NCBI GenBank assembly: GCA_023434825.1
Contig: JAEYSH010000230.1
Span: 1 to 14,761 of the forward strand
Source of the DNA: Methanobacteriota archaeon
Lineage (GTDB): Archaea > Methanobacteriota > Methanobacteria > Methanobacteriales > Methanobacteriaceae
Direction: 5' to 3'
Length of the DNA stretch: 14,761 bases
The notes below the pieces were generated by a model. It was not told where the DNA came from. It saw nothing but the letters and a program-made list of their open reading frames with translations, and did no database searches. The position numbers and the translations under genes were made by a program. This document shows positions 1 through 8,300 of this stretch, in pieces; the stretch's first letter is position 1, and each line of letters begins with the position of its first letter.

Positions 1-209
1 GTGATGTGAATACTGAATATGAAAGTGTTGTTATTTTAGGTAAAGCTTCTATTATTAAAGATACTGATACAAAAATAGATCTCTTAAATAAAATTGTGGC
101 AAAATATACTCCCCACTTAAGTGGAATTGATTTTCCAGAAAATATGATAAGAGGAACAGGGATTATTCAAATTATAGTTGAAGAATGTACTGGTAAATAC
201 TATAAATAA
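1..209 (+). CDS. Flavin-binding PPOX-like protein, C-terminal fragment
   Basis: The reading frame is open at the left edge (the codon at 3-5 is Asp), so this is the tail of a gene that starts outside the window; the GTG at 6 is probably an internal Val. About 68 residues are visible. The pattern YESVVILGKA, then an acidic stretch, LLNKIVAKYTP and a closing beta strand IIQIIVEE, resembles the C-terminal half of pyridoxamine-5'-phosphate-oxidase-like flavin proteins (the NimA/nitroimidazole-resistance type). Members bind FMN or a related flavin in a split beta barrel and are usually soluble reductases of unclear substrate. The N-terminal flavin-binding part is not visible, so the family call rests on this tail only. 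A hairpin and T-tract follow the stop directly. Confidence 0.65.
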   Translation, partial: DVNTEYESVVILGKASIIKDTDTKIDLLNKIVAKYTPHLSGIDFPENMIRGTGIIQIIVEECTGKYYK

Positions 210-250
210 AGCTGAAGCTTTAAAAATTGCTTATATTTATTATTTTTTTT
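207..250 (+). terminator. Hairpin and T-tract after the PPOX-like gene
   Basis: A 6-bp inverted repeat, TAAAGC-TGAA-GCTTTA (207-222), overlaps the stop codon and is followed by a T-rich run ending in eight Ts at about 243-250. Archaeal RNA polymerase terminates at T-rich tracts, so this is a plausible end for the upstream transcript. The hairpin is short and may not be essential. Confidence 0.45.
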
Positions 251-395
251 AATTATTTAAGTTATAAATTTCATTATTTAATTCCATTTTCTAAGTTATT
301 TAATAAATTATATAATCTAACTTATTGAACAAAAGAATTCTAATCTTTTTAAATAACATCTATTAGAAATTCATTTATTTTTAAATATAAGTCCA

Positions 396-403
396 TTTAT
401 ATA
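396..403 (+). promoter_or_regulatory. Archaeal TATA box for the NTF2-GNAT-GNAT cluster
   Basis: The sequence TTTATATA matches the archaeal TATA consensus. It lies 46 bases before the ATG at 450, which places the expected transcription start near 425-428 and leaves a leader of about 20-25 bases containing the AAGAGG ribosome-binding site (437-442). No clear BRE element precedes it. The rest of the 240-base gap (210-449) is AT-rich sequence with no supportable gene. Confidence 0.5.
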
Positions 404-449
404 ATATTTTAATAAGCAGATTGGAATTTTAATTAAAAGAGGCAGTATA

Positions 450-833
450 ATGAATGAGAAGATAATGAAAAAAATAATTGATCAGTACTTTAAAGCTTAT
501 AATGAATTTGATCTGGAAGGAATGGTTAAAAATATCGATAGAAACTTTGTATTTAAAAATTATACTGGCGATGAAGTTACTTTAGAACTAAATGGAAAAC
601 CAGCTTTTAGAACTCAAATAGAACAGGCATTTTCCCTTTTTAAAAGTAGAGAAATGAAAGTAATAGAACAGAAATTTGAAAATGACACTGTAGAAAACAA
701 AATTGAGTTTAAAGGCGTTTTAGCAGTTGATGTATCAGATGAACTAAAAAAATATGATCTTGTTAAACTCCAGAGTAAAAGTGTTTTTAAGTTCAAAAAG
801 GGCAAAATAATTTCCATTGAAGATATAAATTAA
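450..833 (+). CDS. NTF2-like (SnoaL-type) domain protein
   Basis: A 127-residue soluble protein with no signal peptide or membrane segment. The start pattern IIDQYFKAYNEFDLEGMVKNI, a helix pair with Asp/Glu, then an aromatic beta strand (NFVFKNY), a second helix with FRTQIEQAF, and a run of beta strands ending FKFKKGKIISIEDI is the layout of the NTF2-like cone fold. The closing 'F.KGKI..IED.' is typical of SnoaL-like proteins. The fold serves in enzymes (isomerases, cyclases) and in ligand or protein binding, so the fold alone does not give a reaction. The ATG at 450 has an AAGAGG site 7 bases ahead. It is first in a same-strand run with two acetyltransferases (24-base gap to the next gene), suggesting one transcript. 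Confidence 0.75.
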   Translation: MNEKIMKKIIDQYFKAYNEFDLEGMVKNIDRNFVFKNYTGDEVTLELNGKPAFRTQIEQAFSLFKSREMKVIEQKFENDTVENKIEFKGVLAVDVSDELKKYDLVKLQSKSVFKFKKGKIISIEDIN

Positions 834-857
834 TTTAAGGATATTAAGGAAATAAAA

Positions 858-1367
858 ATGATAATTCAATGCGATAAATGTATTTTAAGGTATTGGAAAG
901 CTTCGGATATTGAATCTCTTGTTAAAAATGCAAATAACATTAAAATAGCCAAAAATTTAAGGGATGGATTTCCGTTTCCATATACGCATGAAGATGGAAA
1001 GCATTTTCTATCAATGGCTAAAGAGAATTCTAATTTTTTCGCAATTACAGTAAATAATGATGCTGTTGGAGGAATAGGACTTTCTGCAAGAGACGATATT
1101 GAAAGAATTTCTGCAGAAGTTGGTTACTGGTTAGGAGAAGACTACTGGGGAAAAGGAATCATTTCTTCTGCCTTAAAAGGTATTACAGAATATGGTTTTA
1201 ATGATTTGAATCTCCAGAGAATATTTGCAACACCTTTAGAGCAAAATACTGGATCAAGAAGAGTTCTTGAAAAAAACGGATTTGTTCTTGAAGGTATTTT
1301 AAGAAAAAGTGTTATAAAATTCGATAAAATATATAATACTGCACTATATGCAAAAATCAATGAATAA
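858..1367 (+). CDS. GNAT N-acetyltransferase, RimJ/RimL type
   Basis: A 169-residue protein that transfers an acetyl group from acetyl-CoA to an amine. It shows the full RimJ/RimL-like pattern: an N-terminal strand 'ILRYWKASDIESLV' (about 9-22), a central strand pair 'AEVGYWLGEDYWGKGI' (86-101), the CoA pyrophosphate-binding 'WGKGI' turn, and 'NTGSRRVLEKNGFVLEGILR' (130-149), where Asn, Ser and the GF loop are the usual motif B residues. RimJ/RimL members acetylate ribosomal-protein N termini, but many homologues act on small molecules or antibiotics, so the acceptor is unknown. A GGAAAT-like site precedes the ATG. The gap to the next acetyltransferase gene is 9 bases, so the two are probably co-translated. 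The two proteins belong to different GNAT subgroups and are not a recent duplication. Confidence 0.88.
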   Translation: MIIQCDKCILRYWKASDIESLVKNANNIKIAKNLRDGFPFPYTHEDGKHFLSMAKENSNFFAITVNNDAVGGIGLSARDDIERISAEVGYWLGEDYWGKGIISSALKGITEYGFNDLNLQRIFATPLEQNTGSRRVLEKNGFVLEGILRKSVIKFDKIYNTALYAKINE

Positions 1368-1376
1368 ATGGTTTAA

Positions 1377-1823
1377 ATGACAAATAAAGTTCGCCTTATT
1401 AAAAAAGATGAATTAAAATCATTATTATCACTTTACAAGTATTTGATCCCAGATGATCTTGAATTAGAGGTAGATAAAACTATAGAAAACCATTGGGATG
1501 AAATACTCTCTGATCCTAATCTATTTTACCTTGTTATTGAAGAAGATGATAAAATTGTTTCATCATGTACTCTTGCAGTGATTAAGAACCTTACAAGGTT
1601 AGCTAGACCCTACGGAATAATAGAAAACGTTGTAACCCATCCAGATTACAGGAATAAAGGATATGGAACCGCAATTTTAAACAAAGCTGTGGAAATTTGT
1701 CGAAAAAAGAAATGCTACAAGGTAATGTTAATGACAAGCAGCAAAGATGAATCCATATTGAAATTTTATGAAAATACAGGGTTTGATAGAGGCGAAAAAA
1801 CAGGTTTTATAAAAAGAATATAA
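1377..1823 (+). CDS. GNAT N-acetyltransferase
   Basis: A 148-residue single-domain GNAT enzyme. The acetyl-CoA motif A is clear at about 83-101: a strand ending VVTHPDYR, then RNKGYGTAIL, matching R-x-x-G-x-G/A. Motif B follows as 'SSKDESILKFYENTGF' (121-136), with the Tyr that usually acts as general acid in this group. The N-terminal part (KVRLIKKDELKSLLSLYKYL) is the usual first strand and helix. Substrate cannot be read from sequence; the compact form with 'ENVVTHPDYR' is common among acetyltransferases of small amines and uncharacterised archaeal homologues. No strong ribosome-binding site precedes the ATG, which lies 9 bases after the previous stop, fitting translational coupling. After the stop come 121-145 AT-rich bases before aroC. 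Confidence 0.87.
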   Translation: MTNKVRLIKKDELKSLLSLYKYLIPDDLELEVDKTIENHWDEILSDPNLFYLVIEEDDKIVSSCTLAVIKNLTRLARPYGIIENVVTHPDYRNKGYGTAILNKAVEICRKKKCYKVMLMTSSKDESILKFYENTGFDRGEKTGFIKRI

Positions 1824-1954
1824 ATTTACGATAACAATCTAATTAATCAAAATAGTTTCTTTTTCAATTAATATTAATAAATTTAAATCAAAATAACATA
1901 TAACTAAAATAGTTGAACTTTATTAAATTAAAATTTTCAATTTAATGATTTATT

Positions 1955-1959
1955 GGAGA
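1955..1959 (+). promoter_or_regulatory. Ribosome-binding site that sets the aroC start
   Basis: GGAGA lies 9 bases before the ATG at 1969 but inside the longer open frame that begins at ATG 1945. No such site precedes 1945. The extra eight residues of the longer form have no counterpart in the family, so 1969 is the better start. Confidence 0.7.
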
Positions 1960-1968
1960 TATGAATCC

Positions 1969-3063
1969 ATGTCAGGAAATACTATAGGTAAAATTTTTAA
2001 AATAACAACTTTTGGCTCAAGTCACGGTACAGCACTTGGTGCAGTAATTGACGGATGTCCAGCAGGGCTGGAATTATCCGAAGAGGATATACAAAAAGAG
2101 CTTGATAAAAGGAAGCCCGGAACAAGTAAAATTACAACTTCAAGGGGAGAAACCGACCAGGTGCAGATTTTATCAGGGATATTTGAAGGTAAAACAGACG
2201 GAACACCAATTGCAGCAGCAGTTTATAACAAAGACATGGATTCTTCTGCTTATGCAGCTTTAAGAGGTAAACCAAGACCTGGACATGCGGACTTTTGCTG
2301 GGAAACTAAATATGGTCATTATGATTATAGAGGAGGAGGTAGAGCAAGTGGAAGGACCACAATAGGCCATGTAATTGGCGGTGCAGTTGCTAAAAAACTC
2401 CTTGAAACATTGAATATAAAAGTCATCTCCCATGTAACTAAAATTGGTGACATTGAAGCCAAAAAAGTTGATTTAAACGAAATAGAGAATACTATCAATG
2501 AGAATGCAGTTAGATGTGCAGATTTGGAAGCTGCAGAAAAAATGGAAGAATTGATACTTGATTTGAAATCAAAAGGAGATTCTGTAGGTGGAATAGTTGA
2601 AACAGTTATCTTAAACGTTCCTGCGGGATTAGGCGAACCCGTTTTTGATAAATTAGATGCAGACGTTGCCAAAGTTTTAATGGGAATTGGATCAGTTAAA
2701 GGAGTTGAAATTGGTGCTGGATTCCGTTCTGCAAGTTTAAAAGGTTCACAAATGAATGATGAATTTTACAAAAATAATGAAGGAATAAAAACTAAAACAA
2801 ATAATTCTGGGGGAATTCTTGGAGGAATATCCAACGGGATGCCCATTATTACAAGAATGGCAGTAAAGCCAACACCATCCATCTCTAAAGTTCAAAAAAC
2901 AATTGACCTTAAAGAAAATGAGGATACAGAAATAGAAATCAGAGGAAGGCATGACCCATGTATCTGTCCAAGGGTAACAACAGTTGCAGAGTCTTCTGTA
3001 GCAATAATTATTGCTGATCATCTTATAAGAGCAGGATTTATCCATCCCAATATTTTTATTTAA
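1969..3063 (+). CDS. aroC: Chorismate synthase
   Basis: Converts 5-enolpyruvylshikimate-3-phosphate to chorismate, the last step of the common aromatic pathway; it needs reduced FMN. From ATG 1969 the protein has 364 residues, the usual size. Visible family signatures: FGSSHG near residue 15-20 (catalytic His19), 'RPGHADF' (His106, second catalytic His), 'DYRGGGRASGRTT' (about 119-131), 'NNSGGILGGISNG' (278-290) and the closing 'GRHDPCICPR' with Asp329. All expected active-site residues appear intact. It is cytosolic and acts as a tetramer in known members. No other shikimate gene adjoins, so it seems to be transcribed alone. Its stop is only 15 bases from the stop of the opposing kinase gene, so the two transcripts converge and may overlap. 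Confidence 0.97.
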   Translation: MSGNTIGKIFKITTFGSSHGTALGAVIDGCPAGLELSEEDIQKELDKRKPGTSKITTSRGETDQVQILSGIFEGKTDGTPIAAAVYNKDMDSSAYAALRGKPRPGHADFCWETKYGHYDYRGGGRASGRTTIGHVIGGAVAKKLLETLNIKVISHVTKIGDIEAKKVDLNEIENTINENAVRCADLEAAEKMEELILDLKSKGDSVGGIVETVILNVPAGLGEPVFDKLDADVAKVLMGIGSVKGVEIGAGFRSASLKGSQMNDEFYKNNEGIKTKTNNSGGILGGISNGMPIITRMAVKPTPSISKVQKTIDLKENEDTEIEIRGRHDPCICPRVTTVAESSVAIIIADHLIRAGFIHPNIFI

Positions 3064-3078
3064 AAATAAGTTATATGA

Positions 3079-5937
3079 TTATTTAACAGAATTAAGGGTG
3101 AAGTAAAACTTTGATCCCTTATTCAACTCTGATTTGACCCATATATTTCCACCGTGGTTTTCAATGATCCTTTTACTTATAGCTAACCCAATTCCAGCGC
3201 CCTTATATTCATCAAGAGTATGAAGGCGTTTAAAAACCTTAAATATTCTTTTAGCATACTGAGGATCAATACCTATTCCATTATCCTCAACAGATATAAT
3301 ATATTTATCTTCTTTTTCATTTCTAGATGCAGAAATATGGATTTTAGGCGGTTTATCTTCTTTAAATTTAATTGCATTTGAAATAAGGTTTTGGAAGAGT
3401 TGAACAAGTAATTTTGAATCACCTAAAACGGATGGTAACGCATCATAACTAATCTCAGCATTATTCTCGTCTATCACTAATTTAAGGTTAGACAAAGCTC
3501 CGTTTACTATATCCTCAAGATTTACAGGTTCGAGGTCCATTCCTTCCTTTCCAACTCGAGAATAATTTAACAAGCCCTGAATCATATCTTTCATCCTTAT
3601 GCTGGCATCCACCATATATCCCATGAATTCATCGGCATCAGAATCTAATTTATCTTTATAACGTATTTCTAAAAGCTGAGTGAAACTTGCGATAGTTCTA
3701 AGCGGTTCTTGAAGGTCATGAGATGTAATATATGCAAATTGCTCTAATTCTTCGTTAGAACGCTTTAATTCTTTAATGAGCTTTTTCATCTCTTCTTCGG
3801 CTAATAAATTGCTTATAGAGTTACCTATCTCCCTTCCAATAGATGCCATTAGTTGTCTCTCTCCATCTGTAAAATAATGACTTTTCTTATTGGCAATATT
3901 GAATGCACCTATTACTTTATTTTTAGAGTATATTGGAATTGAAGCATATGATTTTAAGTTCCATTTTAAAAATTCAGGAAAATCCAGATCATGTTTGCTT
4001 ATAAACATAGGTTTTCCATTAACAAGAACTTCATTGAAAGGATCTTCATCTATTTGAATGTTACCAACAAATTTTTTGAAATCTTCAGATAATCCCTTAA
4101 AGTGTTTTATCTCTGCAATTCGTGTATCCTCATTGATTAAATATATAGCTCCACCATCAAAATACATCAAATTCAATATTAAATCTAAAATATCTTTTAA
4201 AAGAAATTCGATAGTTGGGGATCGATTTGCAGCTAAAATAATTTTATTAAGGATATTTAGTCTTCTTGAACGCTCTAAAAATCTATTTTCCAATTCCTTA
4301 CGTTCAGTTATATCCTGATTAGCACCATATGTTTTGATAGTATGGCCTTCATTATCTTTAATTAACCCATAACGGACTATAATATATCTTTTTTGACCAT
4401 CAGCCCGTATAATACTATGTTCAATAGTATCAATAAAATCAGGATCATCTGTTTTTAAAGCTCGGGTAATTGATTCTTCTACAACTTGAGACTCTTCAGA
4501 TGGAATAAATCTTCTAGCATATTCCTCTGAAGACATTTGCCTTCCTCCTTCCTCTTTAGCTGTGGTGCAGTACAATGCATAAAAATGATCATCAAAAGTA
4601 AACATATCCGATTTTACATCATATTCCCATGAAACAATTTTAGCCAAATCCATTGCAATCCTAAGCTGCGCTTTGCTTTCACTTAATGCATTAACAGCAT
4701 CTTCAAGTTCATTCGTTCGTTCCTTGACCTTAATTTCTAAATTATCATGAGCAACCTTAAGAACTTTTTCTGCAACTTTTAATTCAGTAATATCACGGGC
4801 TGCAGCAAATACGCCAATTATATTGCCATTTTCATCATTATAAACCGATGCATTATAAGATACAGGTGTTATATATCCTTTTTTATGCTTTATTTGAAGT
4901 TCATAGTCTTTTACAGTTCCATCTTCAAATACTTTTTTGTAACCTTCCCTTGCCTTTTCAGGTTCAGTAAAGTAACATGAAAAATCAGTACCAATTAAGT
5001 CATCACGATAATAACCCGTTACAATCTCTGTAGCACTATTAACATCAGTAATTTTACCATTAGAGCCAATAGTTACTAAAGGATCTAAGTTAGACTCAAT
5101 AAGGCCGCGATTATAATTATATGCTTTTATCAACTGATTTTCTACTTCCTTATCCGAAGTAACATCTAAACAAATACCAATCATTCGCTCTGGATCGCCT
5201 GAATCATTATAAAATGTATCTCCCAGAGCCCTAATCCAATGTTCTTTACCATCAGGATGGATAATCCTATACTCATTTAAAAGAGGCTTCTTTTCTTCAA
5301 TAGAGCGATTTATATTATCCATTGAAGACTTACGATCATCTTCATTCATTATATTTAACCATATGTCAAAAGAGGGATCTGTATTTGGATCAAGACCAAA
5401 TAAATTGTATAATTCTTCAGACCAGGTCAGTTCTCCAGTTATAATATTCCAATCCCAAAATCCGACATTCGCTGCCTTTTGAGCCAGATTTAACCATTCA
5501 TCTGAAATTTTAAGTTCTTCTTCTGCTTTTTTACGTTTGTTAATGTCTTTAATTATACAAAAAAAAGAATTGGGATAACCGGAGTTATCTGAAATGACAT
5601 TTGCCGAAATTTCTATGGGTATAATTTTTGATTCTTTATTTATACCCTCATATTCAATATCTCTTAAAACGCCATTTAAAAGTAATTTATTAATTGATTT
5701 TATTCCTTCTTCACGTTCTTCTGAAATAACAAAATTAAAAACATTATCTCCAATTAATTCTTCCTTTGAAGAAGAAGCCGTAAGATTCACTGCTTCATTA
5801 TTACAATTAATTATATTACCCATTAAATCTGTAATAACAATTGCTTCTGGAAATAAATCAATAATTAATTCTAAATTATCCTCTTTTAACAGATTGTCAG
5901 ATATTTTGATATCTAAACCCCCCTCAATAGATATCAT
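3079..5937 (-). CDS. Multi-PAS/GAF cytoplasmic sensor histidine kinase
   Basis: A 952-residue two-component sensor with no signal peptide or membrane helix, so it probably senses inside the cell. Order of domains: PAS1 (about 20-135), PAS2 (148-262; GFWDWNIITGELTWSEELY, the PAS_3 type), PAS3 (272-388; ends RDITELK), a coiled coil (390-425), PAS4 (426-546; ends NQDITERKELE), GAF (about 560-710), a linker coil, the dimerisation and phosphoacceptor domain (730-797) with SHDLQEPLR, His740, and an HATPase domain (840-950) with N-box QNLISNAIKF, G1 DNGIGID and G2 GAGIGL. The kinase half therefore looks active. No cofactor-binding Cys or haem His can be assigned to a PAS or GAF domain with confidence. 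No response regulator lies in the window, so it is an orphan here. The ATG has an in-frame TAA directly before it and no ribosome-binding site. A G6 run lies at codons 5-7. Confidence 0.95.
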   Translation of the reverse strand: MISIEGGLDIKISDNLLKEDNLELIIDLFPEAIVITDLMGNIINCNNEAVNLTASSSKEELIGDNVFNFVISEEREEGIKSINKLLLNGVLRDIEYEGINKESKIIPIEISANVISDNSGYPNSFFCIIKDINKRKKAEEELKISDEWLNLAQKAANVGFWDWNIITGELTWSEELYNLFGLDPNTDPSFDIWLNIMNEDDRKSSMDNINRSIEEKKPLLNEYRIIHPDGKEHWIRALGDTFYNDSGDPERMIGICLDVTSDKEVENQLIKAYNYNRGLIESNLDPLVTIGSNGKITDVNSATEIVTGYYRDDLIGTDFSCYFTEPEKAREGYKKVFEDGTVKDYELQIKHKKGYITPVSYNASVYNDENGNIIGVFAAARDITELKVAEKVLKVAHDNLEIKVKERTNELEDAVNALSESKAQLRIAMDLAKIVSWEYDVKSDMFTFDDHFYALYCTTAKEEGGRQMSSEEYARRFIPSEESQVVEESITRALKTDDPDFIDTIEHSIIRADGQKRYIIVRYGLIKDNEGHTIKTYGANQDITERKELENRFLERSRRLNILNKIILAANRSPTIEFLLKDILDLILNLMYFDGGAIYLINEDTRIAEIKHFKGLSEDFKKFVGNIQIDEDPFNEVLVNGKPMFISKHDLDFPEFLKWNLKSYASIPIYSKNKVIGAFNIANKKSHYFTDGERQLMASIGREIGNSISNLLAEEEMKKLIKELKRSNEELEQFAYITSHDLQEPLRTIASFTQLLEIRYKDKLDSDADEFMGYMVDASIRMKDMIQGLLNYSRVGKEGMDLEPVNLEDIVNGALSNLKLVIDENNAEISYDALPSVLGDSKLLVQLFQNLISNAIKFKEDKPPKIHISASRNEKEDKYIISVEDNGIGIDPQYAKRIFKVFKRLHTLDEYKGAGIGLAISKRIIENHGGNIWVKSELNKGSKFYFTLNSVK

Positions 5938-5969
5938 TTATTTAAATTGTTTTTAGATGAAATTTAAAA

Positions 5970-5977
5970 TAATATAA
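5970..5977 (-). promoter_or_regulatory. Candidate TATA box of the histidine kinase gene
   Basis: On the minus strand this reads TTATATTA, preceded by an A-rich, BRE-like stretch. It lies about 32 bases before the ATG at 5937, so transcription would start roughly 10-15 bases ahead of the ATG. Such a short leader fits the lack of a ribosome-binding site. In DNA this AT-rich the match could be chance. Confidence 0.35.
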
Positions 5978-6140
5978 TTTTATTATTTTTTTTAATTCAT
6001 TAGCATTATTAGTTTGTGTTTACATATTATTAATAATACCCATTATAGTTATAATAAAAACAAAATTCTATTAATCAAAGCTTTTAGCATCCTAATTTAT
6101 TTAAAATTAATATTTAATTAATTAAACAAAGAATGAAAGA

Positions 6141-6951
<811 letters not shown>

Positions 6952-6955
6952 TTAT

Positions 6956-6960
6956 TCACC
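6956..6960 (-). promoter_or_regulatory. Ribosome-binding site of the MBL gene
   Basis: GGTGA on the minus strand, 4 bases before the ATG at 6951. The Connectase-family gene upstream has the same GGTGA site 5 bases before its own ATG. It marks 6951 as the start even though that frame is interrupted after about 13 codons. Confidence 0.65.
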
Positions 6961-6980
6961 ATATTAAAATTATCATTTAT

Positions 6981-7910
6981 TTATTTATCAGCATTACATA
7001 AAATAACATTGCATTGAAGGTTTGATTTTGTCCTTTTAATACATAAATTCTCATTTTCAATAACTGCCATATCTCCAATCATAACTGCTGAAGGATCATC
7101 AATATTCATTTCAATAAGATTATCTGAATCTGCAATAGGATTCCATTCCATATCAAGGGCTTGAATACCTTCTTTTAATAGAATTTTAAGTTTTTCACCT
7201 TCAATACTTTTTACCATTCCTATTTCGCCTTCAATTACTATTTTGGATGCCATTTCAATTGATTTTGCTGTCTGATCAAGTTGTTTTCTTAATCCTTCCC
7301 TCATTTTTTGAAGTTCCTTCACATCTTCAACTATAGTATTCCTCAATAGCTTTTGAGCTTCTTTTTGATCTAATTTGACGTTTTGAGTGTAAATATCATA
7401 ATCTTTACTTACAGAAGGAGTGATCTCTGATATTTCTTCCATAACTTTTTTAAATGCATTAGCAAGGTCATTTAGACTTCCTTTAGCTTTCCAATGTTTT
7501 TTAATGAGTTCATTTGCCTTCGCTTTGGTCATTTTATTTCCAAAGACTATTATAGAACTAGATCCATTTTCATACTTTTCAATATGTGATCCAGTTAGTT
7601 CAATCATTGAATATCCATTTGTAGTAGCATAGATCCTTTTCCTTTTTGATTCAAACGGAGTTTTATGCGTAACTTCACCAACAATTACATTATCAATAAT
7701 ACGGACTTTTTCAGCATCATCCGATATATTAAGAGTAATTTCTTGTTCATTTGCTATTTTAATCAATTCTTCATCGGTTGTAATGGCGCCTGAGTAAAGA
7801 TATTCTTCAAGTTTTTCTCTTTTTTCCTTATCTCCCAAAAATCCAATTCTACGTTTATCTCCAGCCATTACACAGCCATTTTTTCCAATATATGAAATTA
7901 TAAGACTCAT
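6981..7910 (-). CDS. DUF2121 protein, Connectase-type protein ligase
   Basis: A 309-residue member of DUF2121, a proteasome-beta-subunit-like family restricted to methanogens and relatives. The characterised member from Methanocaldococcus (Connectase) is a sequence-specific transpeptidase that cuts and rejoins a short motif in MtrA, a subunit of the methyl-H4MPT:CoM methyltransferase. Here the protein begins MSLIISYIGKNGCVMAGDKR: removal of Met would expose Ser as the N-terminal nucleophile, and the Asp of 'AGDKR' falls at mature position 17, as in proteasome subunits; lysines at 28-33 could fill the Lys33 role. A helical segment with heptad character (about 183-222) separates the Ntn-type domain from a C-terminal beta-rich domain (about 223-309). 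ATG 7910 has GGTGA 5 bases ahead. No signal peptide. It is followed 29 bases later by the MBL gene. Family membership is well supported; ligase activity here is inferred. Confidence 0.88.
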   Translation of the reverse strand: MSLIISYIGKNGCVMAGDKRRIGFLGDKEKREKLEEYLYSGAITTDEELIKIANEQEITLNISDDAEKVRIIDNVIVGEVTHKTPFESKRKRIYATTNGYSMIELTGSHIEKYENGSSSIIVFGNKMTKAKANELIKKHWKAKGSLNDLANAFKKVMEEISEITPSVSKDYDIYTQNVKLDQKEAQKLLRNTIVEDVKELQKMREGLRKQLDQTAKSIEMASKIVIEGEIGMVKSIEGEKLKILLKEGIQALDMEWNPIADSDNLIEMNIDDPSAVMIGDMAVIENENLCIKRTKSNLQCNVILCNADK

Positions 7911-8300
7911 TTAAGTCACCATTCGTTTTATAGATTTATCTAATAATGTTAAAGCACTCTTTACTTTGAAATTTAATTTTTAATCTCAATATTACTTTTA
8001 GATAAATTTTATCCTAAATATATGATAATCCAATAATATTTTCAATTTTAAAATAATTTTAGATTTATTTCAATATATTAATTTGCATAAATTAACTGAC
8101 AAAAGAAATATATGATTTTAATTACAAATAATGTTTAATAATAAATTGAATTTAACCCCATTTCAGCGCTAAAATTCAAAAATTACATTAAATAAAACTA
8201 AAAATATCAAATAATACTAAAGACTCTTTTTATTTCAGTAATCAACCTACAAATTGTTTCATATTTGGATTAATTTAAAATTTTAGAAGGAGACTTCAGT
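7911..8300. other. Divergent intergenic spacer, AT-rich
   Basis: This 390-base gap separates two divergently transcribed genes and must hold both promoters. The only clear elements are the two ribosome-binding sites: GGTGA (minus strand, 7916-7920) for the Connectase-family gene and AAGGAGAC (about 8287-8294) for the thioredoxin-domain gene. No open frame of note, no long repeat and no convincing TATA box at the right spacing were found; TATA-like words are everywhere in DNA of this composition. Confidence 0.5.

Noticed and set aside
1945..1968. Longer aroC start at ATG 1945
   Set aside because: No ribosome-binding site precedes it, the extra residues do not match the family, and GGAGA sits correctly for ATG 1969.
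2325..2672. Minus-strand open frame inside aroC
   Set aside because: Antisense to the conserved GGGRASGRTT core; Ser/Phe/Thr-rich composition as expected of a complement, no start signal.
4058..4318. Plus-strand open frame inside the kinase gene
   Set aside because: It is antisense to the conserved GAF/linker region, has no ribosome-binding site and shows no recognisable domain.
6981..7910. True proteasome beta subunit
   Set aside because: The N-terminal fold is similar, but the protein is longer, has a coiled region and extra C-terminal domain, and matches the DUF2121 pattern instead.
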